From: Paracoccaceae bacterium
GTDB taxonomy: Bacteria > Pseudomonadota > Alphaproteobacteria > Rhodobacterales > Rhodobacteraceae
Assembly (NCBI GenBank): GCA_003512825.1
Contig: DOOI01000078.1
Span: 1-10,786 of the forward strand
Reading direction: 5' to 3'
DNA length: 10,786 nucleotides
Both the position numbers and the translations under genes were made by a program. Shown here piece after piece: positions 1 to 6,249 of this stretch; within the stretch, counting starts at the first letter, position 1, and each line of letters begins with the position of its first letter. Under the pieces are notes generated by a model, which was not told the DNA's origin, made no database searches, and was given only the letters and a program-made list of their open reading frames with translations.

Positions 1-28
1 CCTTTGTTTTTTTGGCCGCAGGGGGCGC

Positions 29-1276
29 TTAAAGCTCTTGTTTTTGCACGCGCAAGAGCTTGCCCGCCACCAAGGAAATCCCAGCCGCACCAAAAGATAA
101 AAGCGCGCCCATTTTCGCCGCGTCCTGCACCGGGCCGGGATCGAAAGCGACCGAGGCCACGAAAAGCGAGACAGTGAAGCCAATGGCAGCCACACAGCCA
201 ATGATAAACAGATCAACAGTTCGCATTCCCTCGGGGAGCCCGAATTTCAGCACATGAGCGCCCAAGATGCCGAAGAGCAATACCCCGACAGGCTTGCCAA
301 TGATGAGACCTGCAAGCACGAGCCAAGTGGGCTCTGATATGGCCGAAAACTCGACGCCCGCATTGAGCAATCCGAAGAAAAACAACACGATTTCAACGGG
401 ATGTTTCAGCGCATGCTCGATGTAGTTCAAAAGATCGGTCAGGTGTTCTTCGGCGGCCGAAAAGAGGCCGAAAGCGCGGTCGGCATGGGGGATCGTTGGC
501 ACGATCGGCAGCAGGCCTAGCGCCGGGTGGATGCCCGATTCCTGGAACGCATACCAGCTCACTGCAGCGGCCAGAAGATAGGGCCAGAAGGAAAGCTTTT
601 GACGCATCCACGTGGAGTTGCGGCGCAATTGATCGCCGCGATCAAGGTAGCGCGGCAACCAGTTGGCCAGCACAAAGACCGAAATCGCAGCAGCAAGGCT
701 AACCAGCAGCCATTGCGGCGCAAGATCACCCGAGGGGTAGAAAATGGCTAGAATGATCAGCCCGCCCGCATCATCGGCAATGGCAAGCAGCAGCAAGAAC
801 CGCACCGCCGGGTGACCAGCACCAAAGACGAGGCGCCCGACGAGATAGGAAAAGGCGATATCCGTAGCCGTGGGGATGGCCCAGCCGTTTTTCACCGCGT
901 CAAAGGTATCAGAGCCAAATAGCATCGCGAGACCAAGATAGACTGTGATCGGGCCCAACATGCCACCCGCGGTGGCAATGAGAGGGGTCGCGGCTTTCTT
1001 GCCACGCAACGAGCCTTCGTTAAGGATGATGGCTTCCCAGACTTCTTTGGCTGCGATTGCGAAAAAGAAGGCCATGAGCACGTCATTGATCAGGTAATGC
1101 AGGGTCAAGGTGCGATGACCATCATGCAGATGGCCGATGGGCGCATTGTCCCAAATCACGAATTCGACGAAATGGTGATAGCTGTCGGGGTTTGTATTGG
1201 CCCAAACCAGCGCGATCAAAGCGCCGAAAATCAGCAGCAATGAATAGTTGGTTAGGAAGTTCCAGACGCGATACAT
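29..1276 (-). CDS. nhaA: Na+/H+ antiporter, NhaA family
   Basis: Inner-membrane antiporter that exchanges cytoplasmic Na+ (or Li+) for external protons, for sodium and pH homeostasis. Numbered from the upstream ATG at 1285 (418 residues), the NhaA hallmarks are the ATDIAFS motif at 140-146, the ion-binding pair Asp171-Asp172 (D163/D164 in E. coli) and the helix-10 lysine in GKPVG, Lys331 (K300 in E. coli). About twelve hydrophobic segments fit the fold, and the length fits the family. Two starts are possible. The ATG at 1285 has only a weak AGG upstream, whereas the ATG at 1276 (protein beginning MYRVWNF) has GAGGA about 8 bases upstream, so 1276 is preferred (415 residues). The pH-sensing GLEVKRE stretch of E. 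coli reads AKEVWEA here, so regulation may differ. The gene diverges from the SseB-like gene and no partner gene is visible on its strand. Confidence 0.93.
   Translation of the reverse strand: MYRVWNFLTNYSLLLIFGALIALVWANTNPDSYHHFVEFVIWDNAPIGHLHDGHRTLTLHYLINDVLMAFFFAIAAKEVWEAIILNEGSLRGKKAATPLIATAGGMLGPITVYLGLAMLFGSDTFDAVKNGWAIPTATDIAFSYLVGRLVFGAGHPAVRFLLLLAIADDAGGLIILAIFYPSGDLAPQWLLVSLAAAISVFVLANWLPRYLDRGDQLRRNSTWMRQKLSFWPYLLAAAVSWYAFQESGIHPALGLLPIVPTIPHADRAFGLFSAAEEHLTDLLNYIEHALKHPVEIVLFFFGLLNAGVEFSAISEPTWLVLAGLIIGKPVGVLLFGILGAHVLKFGLPEGMRTVDLFIIGCVAAIGFTVSLFVASVAFDPGPVQDAAKMGALLSFGAAGISLVAGKLLRVQKQEL
32..61. repeat. 9-bp perfect inverted repeat at the 3' end of nhaA
   Basis: Arms AAGCTCTTG (32-40) and CAAGAGCTT (53-61) are exact reverse complements around a 12-base loop. 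The element covers the last ten codons of nhaA and abuts the stop codon. In the nhaA transcript it could fold at the very end of the message and slow exonucleases, or form part of a terminator. No U-tract follows in that direction (the downstream minus strand is C-rich, then A-rich), so a classical intrinsic terminator is not supported. Confidence 0.4.
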
Positions 1277-1285
1277 GGGTGACAT

Positions 1286-1589
1286 CCTCGATTACCTGTT
1301 TGACGCATTGGTTAGGCCATTTCGGATGCTGCGGCAACCGTTCTGGGAGGCCTGAAAGGGGGCTAAGGCCAAGACCTTTTGCGGCCAAAACCTGCCATAG
1401 GTCTGCAAGAAGAGGGGCAAATGCCCGAAAAAACCTCGTTTGAGCCGTAAATTTTATTGCCGAGGTCCCGTTGGGCGGCTGCAATGGCCTTGTTGCGGAC
1501 GTCGCTGTCGGGGCGGCTTGCCCTTGCACTGCGCCCGACTGGGGATTAGGCCAAGCCAATGTTCATCTCCCTGGATTACAAGGCTTCCC
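1286..1589. other. Divergent intergenic region nhaA / SseB-like gene, with several short inverted repeats
   Basis: This gap of about 300 bases must hold promoters for both neighbours, but I see no convincing -35/-10 pair. Short complementary arms visible are GGCCT/AGGCC (1349-1353, 1366-1370); AGACCT/AGGTCT (1372-1377, 1399-1404), which encloses TTTTG/CAAAA (1377-1381, 1386-1390); GGGCA/TGCCC (1415-1419, 1422-1426); and, nearer the SseB-like gene, GTCGGGGCG/CGCCCGAC with one bulged G (1507-1515, 1532-1539). Most lie in what would be the nhaA 5' leader. NhaA genes can carry structured leaders (the nhaA-I and nhaA-II RNA motifs), but I cannot match this stretch to either. No gene is supported here: the plus-strand reading frame runs open back to 1440 but has no ribosome site and no domain. 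Confidence 0.4.
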
Positions 1590-2381
1590 ATGACCGACCG
1601 CTCCCCGATCGACGAGGCACATGCCGCGATGGAACGCGCCCCCGAGGATGACGCCGCGCGGTTACACTTCTATGAGCGTGTCGTCGAAAGCGAGCTGTTC
1701 TTGATGCTTGAGCGCCCCCCCGAAGGCGATGTGGCCACCCCGCGCTTGTTTGATATCGGCGAGGCACAAGTCGTGCTGGCCTTTGACCGCGAGGAGCGGC
1801 TTGTGGATTTCGCTGGCAGCGCGACCCCCTATGCGGCGCTGTCGGGTCGCATGCTGATCGAGATGCTGGACGGTCAAGGTATTTCACTGGGCCTCAACCT
1901 TGAAGTGGCCCCATCCTCGACGCTGCTGCCACCGGAAGCCGTCGCTTGGTTGATGCAAACCCTTGGGCACCGCCCCGATGAGGCCGAAGCCCGGATGACT
2001 GAAATTGCGCCGCCAAAAGGCTTGCCGGAAACTCTGCTGCGCGCGCTGGATGCAAAATTGGCCATGGCCATGGGGCTGGCGCAAGCCGCATTCTTGGTAA
2101 ATGCGACCTATGAAAACGGCACCCGCAATCATCACCTTGCCTTCTTGGGCACGCTGCCCGGTGCGGAAACCGCGCTGGCGCGCGCCGTGGCAGAGGCCTT
2201 GACCTTTTCTGGCCTTGATGCTGCGGCCCTCGATGTGAGTTTCCCGAAAGACAAGAGCGGCCTGATCCCCGCCTTGACCCGGCATGGCCTGCGCTTTGAT
2301 CTACCCCAGCCCGTCGCGCAAGACGCCAGTCCACGCCCGGCTCCCGGCTCTGATCCCGCGCACCCTCCCAAATTGCGGTAA
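1590..2381 (+). CDS. SseB family protein
   Basis: The 263-residue product resembles the SseB family, whose founder is the enhanced-serine-sensitivity gene sseB of enterobacteria; the biochemical role of these proteins is not established. The N-terminal half (about residues 20-125) has the family pattern of alternating strands and helices: ELFLMLERPPEGD, then VVLAFDREERLVDFAG, a PYAALSGR segment and a LEVAPSSTLLPPEAVAWL segment. The C-terminal half (about 150-245) resembles the SseB_C domain, and the last 20 residues are Pro/Ala-rich and probably disordered. There is no signal peptide or membrane segment, so it is likely cytoplasmic. The ATG at 1590 is chosen because homology-like sequence begins there and AAGG lies about 7 bases upstream; the frame stays open back to 1440, but that extension is low-quality sequence. 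A GC-rich stem-loop follows the stop. Family assignment is by pattern recognition only. Confidence 0.78.
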   Translation: MTDRSPIDEAHAAMERAPEDDAARLHFYERVVESELFLMLERPPEGDVATPRLFDIGEAQVVLAFDREERLVDFAGSATPYAALSGRMLIEMLDGQGISLGLNLEVAPSSTLLPPEAVAWLMQTLGHRPDEAEARMTEIAPPKGLPETLLRALDAKLAMAMGLAQAAFLVNATYENGTRNHHLAFLGTLPGAETALARAVAEALTFSGLDAAALDVSFPKDKSGLIPALTRHGLRFDLPQPVAQDASPRPAPGSDPAHPPKLR

Positions 2382-2384
2382 TCT

Positions 2385-2440
2385 TTCCGTCTTCTTGCTG
2401 AAAATATCCCGGGGGTGTGGGGGCAGCGCCCCCACGCAGT
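2385..2440 (+). repeat. GC-rich stem-loop, likely Rhodobacteraceae intergenic repeat / terminator
   Basis: Shortly after the SseB-like stop codon the sequence TTGCTGAAAATATCCCGGGG leads into a perfect 8-bp stem, GTGGGGGC (2417-2424), loop AGC, GCCCCCAC (2428-2435). From memory, near-identical blocks (TTGCTGAAAATA followed by CCGGGGG and a GGGGGCAGCGCCCCC hairpin) recur downstream of genes in many Rhodobacteraceae genomes; I could not check this. No T-run follows, so it is either a Rho-type or hairpin-only transcription end, or a dispersed repeat. Only one copy is seen in this window. Confidence 0.55.
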
Positions 2441-2442
2441 CT

Positions 2443-2509
2443 CGTGCAAAGCGCGGGCGGAATTGCACGGGCTACATTGCACGGGCGCGTGGCGCGCTCT
2501 AGGTCTAGA
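2443..2509 (+). promoter_or_regulatory. Repeat-rich control region of the ABC transporter operon
   Basis: An exact 11-base direct repeat, ATTGCACGGGC, occurs at 2462-2472 and 2476-2486 (period 14). An inverted copy of its core, CGTGCAA, lies at 2443-2449, so three TTGCACG/CGTGCAA half-sites occur in 41 bases. A palindrome TCTAG-GT-CTAGA follows at 2498-2509, six bases before the ribosome binding site AGAGGAG (2516-2522). Such clustered half-sites just ahead of the first gene are typical of operator DNA. The regulator is unknown, and no clear -35/-10 pair was identified. Confidence 0.45.
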
Positions 2510-2528
2510 TCGCGAAGAGGAGCACCTG

Positions 2529-3494
2529 ATGGCGACGATTGTCGAAATAGACGACTTGCGAAAAACCTATGGCAGCGGGCATGCGGCCCTGCAGGGGGTA
2601 AGTCTCGCAATTGAAGAGGGCGAGATACTGGCGCTCTTGGGGCCGAATGGGGCGGGCAAGACAACCTTGATTTCCACGGTTTGCGGTCTGGTTACCCCGA
2701 GTGCTGGGCGCATTCGGGTGGGAGGGTTTGATACGGTCACCCAATGGCGGCAGGCGCGGGGTTTGATTGGGCTGGTGCCGCAAGAAATCTCGTTGGAACC
2801 ATTTGAGACTGTGGCCAATACGGTGCGGTTGTCGCGGGGGCTGTTTGGTCTCAAGCGCGATGAGGCTGCGGTCGAGCGGGTTTTGACGGCGCTGTCGCTC
2901 TGGGACAAGCGCGACGCGCAGATTAAGACGCTCTCGGGGGGTATGAAGCGTCGGGTGCTGATCGCCAAGGCTTTGGTGCATGCGCCGCGGGTGTTGTTTC
3001 TGGACGAACCGACGGCGGGTGTCGATGTGGAGTTGCGGCGCGGCATGTGGGATGTGGTGGCGGAGTTGAAGGCCAAGGGCACGACGATCATCCTCACTAC
3101 GCATTATATTGAAGAGGCCGAAGCGATTGCCGATCGGGTGGGGGTGATCGACAAGGGGCGGTTGCTGCTGTTGGAAGAAAAGGCCGCGTTGATGGCGCGG
3201 ATGGGGCGCAAGGAGTTGCGGATTTTCCTGCGCGCGCCACTTGCAGGCGTGCCGGCGCGGTTTGCAGCGCGAGATGTCCATCTGGAGGATGGCGGCGAGA
3301 CGCTGGTTTATGGCTATGACACCAAGGGTGAGCGCACGGGGATTACGGCGCTTTTGGCGGATTTGGCAGCCGAGGGCATTGCGCTCAAGGATATCGCCAC
3401 GCGGCAATCGAGCCTTGAGGAGATTTTCATCGGGCTTTTGGAACAGGGACAGTCGCGCGACGGATCGGGCGCATCGGGGAGGGCCGCGTCATGA
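2529..3494 (+). CDS. ABC-2 type transporter ATP-binding protein (YadG-like)
   Basis: Cytoplasmic ATPase subunit of an ABC-2 exporter. The 321-residue protein has, in order, Walker [10 protein letters not shown] (38-46), Q-loop VPQE (Gln85), signature LSGGM (135-139), Walker B VLFLDE (155-160) with the catalytic glutamate, D-loop, and H-loop His192 in [11 protein letters not shown]-terminal extension of about 110 residues follows, as in CcmA/DrrA/YadG-type ATPases. The ATG at 2529 is favoured by AGAGGAG 6 bases upstream; the open frame upstream runs into the stem-loop and repeats and is not coding. The stop overlaps the permease start (ATGA at 3491-3494), so the two are translationally coupled and probably form one transporter. 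The substrate cannot be read from sequence; YadGH of E. coli is the closest family I recognise, and drug, lipid or polysaccharide export are all possible. Confidence 0.93.
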   Translation: MATIVEIDDLRKTYGSGHAALQGVSLAIEEGEILALLGPNGAGKTTLISTVCGLVTPSAGRIRVGGFDTVTQWRQARGLIGLVPQEISLEPFETVANTVRLSRGLFGLKRDEAAVERVLTALSLWDKRDAQIKTLSGGMKRRVLIAKALVHAPRVLFLDEPTAGVDVELRRGMWDVVAELKAKGTTIILTTHYIEEAEAIADRVGVIDKGRLLLLEEKAALMARMGRKELRIFLRAPLAGVPARFAARDVHLEDGGETLVYGYDTKGERTGITALLADLAAEGIALKDIATRQSSLEEIFIGLLEQGQSRDGSGASGRAAS

Positions 3495-4252
3495 ACTGGC
3501 CAGCGGTTTGGGCGATATATCGCCAAGAGATGGCACGGTTTCGTCGGACGATCTTGCAGAGTTTTGTCTCGCCGGTGCTGTCGACTTCGCTTTATTTCGT
3601 GGTGTTTGGCACAGCGATCGGATCGCGGATCGAGACGGTAGAGGGGGTGAGTTATGGCGCGTTTATTGTGCCGGGGCTGATCATGCTGTCGGTTATGACG
3701 CAGAGCCTGTCGAACGCATCTTTTGCGATCTACTTCCCGAAATTCATCGGCTCGGTCTATGAGGTGCTGTCAGCGCCCGTGGGGGTGTTGGAGATTTTGC
3801 TGGGCTATGTCGGGGCGGCGGCCACAAAGTCGCTATTTATCGGGGGGGTCATTCTTGCGACTTCGGCGTTGTTTGTGGATATTTCCATCGCGCATCCTGT
3901 GGCGATGGTCGCGTTTCTGGTGCTGACCTGTCTGAGTTTTGCGTTGATGGGGTTCATCATCGGGCTTTGGGCGGGCAATTTTGAGCAATTGCAATTGATC
4001 CCGCTCTTGGTGGTTACGCCGCTGATTTTCTTGGGCGGTGCATTTTACTCGATCTCGATGTTGCCGCCATTCTGGCAGGGTGTCAGTTTGTTCAACCCGG
4101 TGGTTTGGCTGATTTCCGGGTTCCGCTGGAGTTTCTTTGGGTTGGCTGACGTGCCGGTGGTTTTGTCGTTGCTGGCGATTGGCGGATTCACGGTTCTGTG
4201 CTTGGGCGTGGTTTGGGCAATCTTCCGCACAGGCTGGCGGTTGCGGGCATGA
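3491..4252 (+). CDS. ABC-2 type transporter permease (YadH-like)
   Basis: Membrane subunit of 253 residues that should dimerise and pair with the ATPase encoded just upstream. It shows the ABC-2 permease layout of about six membrane helices. Segments closely resemble E. coli YadH as I remember it: [20 protein letters not shown] near the N-terminus, then [36 protein letters not shown] and [20 protein letters not shown], ending in SGFRWSFFG before the last helix. Start and stop both sit in ATGA-type junctions: it overlaps the ATPase stop by four bases, and its own stop at 4250-4252 overlaps an ATG at 4249 in the frame of the next gene. Transport direction is expected to be export; the substrate is unknown. 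Confidence 0.92.
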   Translation: MNWPAVWAIYRQEMARFRRTILQSFVSPVLSTSLYFVVFGTAIGSRIETVEGVSYGAFIVPGLIMLSVMTQSLSNASFAIYFPKFIGSVYEVLSAPVGVLEILLGYVGAAATKSLFIGGVILATSALFVDISIAHPVAMVAFLVLTCLSFALMGFIIGLWAGNFEQLQLIPLLVVTPLIFLGGAFYSISMLPPFWQGVSLFNPVVWLISGFRWSFFGLADVPVVLSLLAIGGFTVLCLGVVWAIFRTGWRLRA

Positions 4253-4311
4253 GGCGAGATATTCCGCGCGCCCCGTTGTCTTGGGCGGTGGGCGTCTCTA
4301 CATCGGAGGGT

Positions 4312-5106
4312 ATGAAGCGATTTATACCATTTCTCAAATCCACGCCGAAAGTGGCCGTGGTGCGGCTTTCCGGGGTCATCGGGTCGGGCGCGCGCGCGGG
4401 TATTTCTGACGAGGCGCTAGGCCCGGTGATCGAGCGGGCCTTTCGCAAGGGCAAGCCCACGGCAGTGGCCTTGGTCATCAATTCACCCGGTGGCAGCCCG
4501 GTGCAATCTTCGCTGGTGGCGGCGCGTATCCGGCGTTTGGCGGACGAAAAGTCTCTGCCTGTGCATGCCTTTGTAGAAGATGTTGCGGCGTCGGGGGGCT
4601 ATTGGCTGGCTTGTGCGGCGGATGATATTTGGGCCGATGCGGGCTCGATCCTTGGCTCGATCGGAGTGATTTCGGCGGGATTTGGCGCGCATGAGTTGCT
4701 GGCGCGTCAAGGTGTGGAACGGCGGGTCTACACGGCAGGGCGTTCAAAGAGCATGCTCGATCCGTTCCGCCCGGAAAATCCCGAAGATGTCACGCGGCTC
4801 AAGGGGTTGCTGGGCGATCTGCATCAGGTCTTTATTGATTGGGTGCGGGGACGGCGCGGCGCGAAGATCGGCGACGCGGATCTCTATACGGGCGAAGTCT
4901 GGCTGGGCGCGAAAGCGGCGGAGTTGGGCTTGATCGATGGCATCGGACAGTTGGAGCCGAAGCTGAAGGAAATTTATGGGCCGAAGCTGCGCTTCATCCG
5001 GCATGGGCGTAAGCGGGGCTTTTGGCCGCGCCTTGGCGTGCAGCTGGCGGAGGATGCCGTGCTGGCTCTTGAGGAACGGGCCCATTGGGCGCGGTTTGGG
5101 CTTTGA
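4312..5106 (+). CDS. S49 family serine peptidase (SppA/SohB-like, soluble short form)
   Basis: Peptidase with a Ser/Lys dyad, related to signal peptide peptidase SppA. The 264-residue protein has the S49 core: strand VAVVRLSGVIG (14-24), the VINSPGGSP oxyanion-region motif (56-64), catalytic Ser94 in VAASGGYWLACAAD, the GSIGVI strand (115-120), and the general base Lys146 in AGRSKSMLDPFRP, aligning with the KYKD-type lysine of single-domain SppA. E. coli SppA is a tandem-domain protein; this is one domain and has no signal peptide or membrane anchor, so it may act in the cytoplasm or at the inner face of the membrane. Start choice: the ATG at 4312 matches where family homology begins but has GGAGGG only one base upstream. 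The ATG at 4249 overlaps the permease stop (ATGA) and would add 21 residues. Its stop directly abuts the next small gene. Confidence 0.87.
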   Translation: MKRFIPFLKSTPKVAVVRLSGVIGSGARAGISDEALGPVIERAFRKGKPTAVALVINSPGGSPVQSSLVAARIRRLADEKSLPVHAFVEDVAASGGYWLACAADDIWADAGSILGSIGVISAGFGAHELLARQGVERRVYTAGRSKSMLDPFRPENPEDVTRLKGLLGDLHQVFIDWVRGRRGAKIGDADLYTGEVWLGAKAAELGLIDGIGQLEPKLKEIYGPKLRFIRHGRKRGFWPRLGVQLAEDAVLALEERAHWARFGL

Positions 5107-5274
5107 ATGCTGTTTAAAATCATCACGTTATTTTTGGTGGGCATTGGCGTGCTTGCGATGTTTGGCAAGTGGCGCGTGGGCGGGCGCAAGGGCGTGAGTT
5201 CGGGGCGTTGCAAGAAGTGCGGCAGTGTGAAGGTGGGCCGTGGGCCATGCGTGTGTGAGACGAAGGGGCGGTAA
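5107..5274 (+). CDS. 55-residue membrane-anchored four-cysteine protein, unknown function
   Basis: A short frame fits exactly between its neighbours: its ATG follows the peptidase TGA with no gap, and its TAA ends three bases before the exchanger ATG. This packing and its plausible protein character argue that it is real. Residues 1-20 form one hydrophobic helix (MLFKIITLFLVGIGVLAMFG) followed by a basic linker. The C-terminal half has cysteines at 35, 38, 48 and 50, spaced C-x2-C-x9-C-x-C, like a minimal zinc ribbon or metal site. It lacks an obvious ribosome site and probably depends on coupling to the upstream gene. The family is not recognised. Possible roles are a small membrane partner of the S49 peptidase or a metal sensor, but nothing in the sequence proves either. 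Confidence 0.68.
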   Translation: MLFKIITLFLVGIGVLAMFGKWRVGGRKGVSSGRCKKCGSVKVGRGPCVCETKGR

Positions 5275-5277
5275 GGC

Positions 5278-6237
5278 ATGGAATGGCTGCTGGTCGGTTT
5301 AGGCCTTGTGATCTTGATGTTCGCAGGCGACGCGCTGGTGCGTGGCGCGGTGAACCTGTCATTAAGGATGGGTATTCCTGCCCTGATCGTCGGGTTGACG
5401 GTGGTCGGGTTTGGCACCTCTGCGCCGGAATTGCTGGTGTCGATCAAGGCCGCGACCGAAGGGGCACCGGGGATTGCGCTGGGCAATGTGGTGGGGTCCA
5501 ATATCGCCAATGTCTTGTTGATCTTGGGTATTCCAGCGCTGATTGCAGTGATGCATACGGCGGATCATGACACGCGAAAATCCTTTCTCGTGATGATCGC
5601 GGCGACGGTTTTGTTTATCGGATTGGCCTTTACTGGCAGTTTTGGCCCTTTGGCGGGGGCGATTTTGCTGGGGGCTTTGGCCCTGATTTTGTGGGATGCC
5701 GGGCGTGACGCGGTGCGTCATCGGCGTGACGCGGCGGAGGCGGATTCGCTGTGCGACGTCGAAGAGGATGTCGAGGGCGCAGATCCCAATATGCCATGGT
5801 GGAAAATCGGCCTTTTTCTGGTGCTTGGTTTGATTGGCCTGCCGCTGGGCGCGGATCTGCTGGTGGATAACGCGGTGATTATTGCGCGGGAGTTCGGGGT
5901 GTCGGAAACCGTGATCGGGCTGACATTGGTGGCGATTGGCACGTCTTTGCCGGAACTGGCGACGACAGTGATGTCGACGCTTCGCAAGCAGTCGGATGTG
6001 GCCTTGGGCAATGTGATCGGTTCCAACTATTTCAACCTTTGTGGCATCATCGGGGTGACGGCATTGGTGGCTCCTGTGCCTGTGGAAGCGACGTTTTTGA
6101 CGCGCGATCTGTGGGTGATGCTGGGGGCGTCCTTGATGCTTATTCCTTTTGTGTTTCTGGGAAAGAATATCACGCGGGTCTGGGGACTTTTGCTGCTCGG
6201 GCTCTATGTGGCCTATGCAACGGCGACATTGATTTAG
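5278..6237 (+). CDS. Calcium/sodium antiporter, CaCA family (YrbG-like)
   Basis: Inner-membrane cation exchanger of 319 residues, expected to move Ca2+ against Na+ or H+. The two inverted alpha repeats that define the family are clear: GFGTSAPEL (44-52, key Glu51) with GNVVGSNIAN (69-78), and AIGTSLPEL (219-227, key Glu226) with GNVIGSNYFN (244-253). About ten membrane segments are predicted by eye, and the halves are joined by an acidic loop (about 151-171) that could face the cytoplasm. The length is standard for bacterial YrbG-type proteins. The ATG lies three bases after the stop of the small cysteine protein, with AAGGGG about 9 bases upstream. It is likely co-transcribed with the ABC transporter and peptidase genes; the ion specificity is inferred from the family. 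Confidence 0.93.
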   Translation: MEWLLVGLGLVILMFAGDALVRGAVNLSLRMGIPALIVGLTVVGFGTSAPELLVSIKAATEGAPGIALGNVVGSNIANVLLILGIPALIAVMHTADHDTRKSFLVMIAATVLFIGLAFTGSFGPLAGAILLGALALILWDAGRDAVRHRRDAAEADSLCDVEEDVEGADPNMPWWKIGLFLVLGLIGLPLGADLLVDNAVIIAREFGVSETVIGLTLVAIGTSLPELATTVMSTLRKQSDVALGNVIGSNYFNLCGIIGVTALVAPVPVEATFLTRDLWVMLGASLMLIPFVFLGKNITRVWGLLLLGLYVAYATATLI

Positions 6238-6249
6238 CGGGGCGCATAA

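Noticed and set aside
1415..1430. Intrinsic terminator at the small GGGCA/TGCCC hairpin
   Set aside because: On the plus strand it is followed by A residues, and on the minus strand the T-run comes before the stem, so neither direction fits a terminator.
1440..1589. N-terminal extension of the SseB-like protein
   Set aside because: No ribosome site at 1440, the extra 50 residues are Cys/Arg/Gly-rich and unlike the family, and the ATG at 1590 gives a normal family start.
2415..2528. N-terminal extension of the ABC ATPase
   Set aside because: It would translate the stem-loop and direct repeats; the ATG at 2529 has a good AGAGGAG and a standard ATPase N-terminus.
1894..2664. 256-codon minus-strand open frame spanning the SseB-like gene and the next spacer
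   Set aside because: It crosses the stem-loop and operator repeats and shows only Arg/Pro/Ala-rich sequence with no domain.
2505..3407. 300-codon minus-strand open frame over the ABC ATPase gene
   Set aside because: Antisense to a gene with all ABC motifs; composition is low-quality, rich in Arg, Pro and His.
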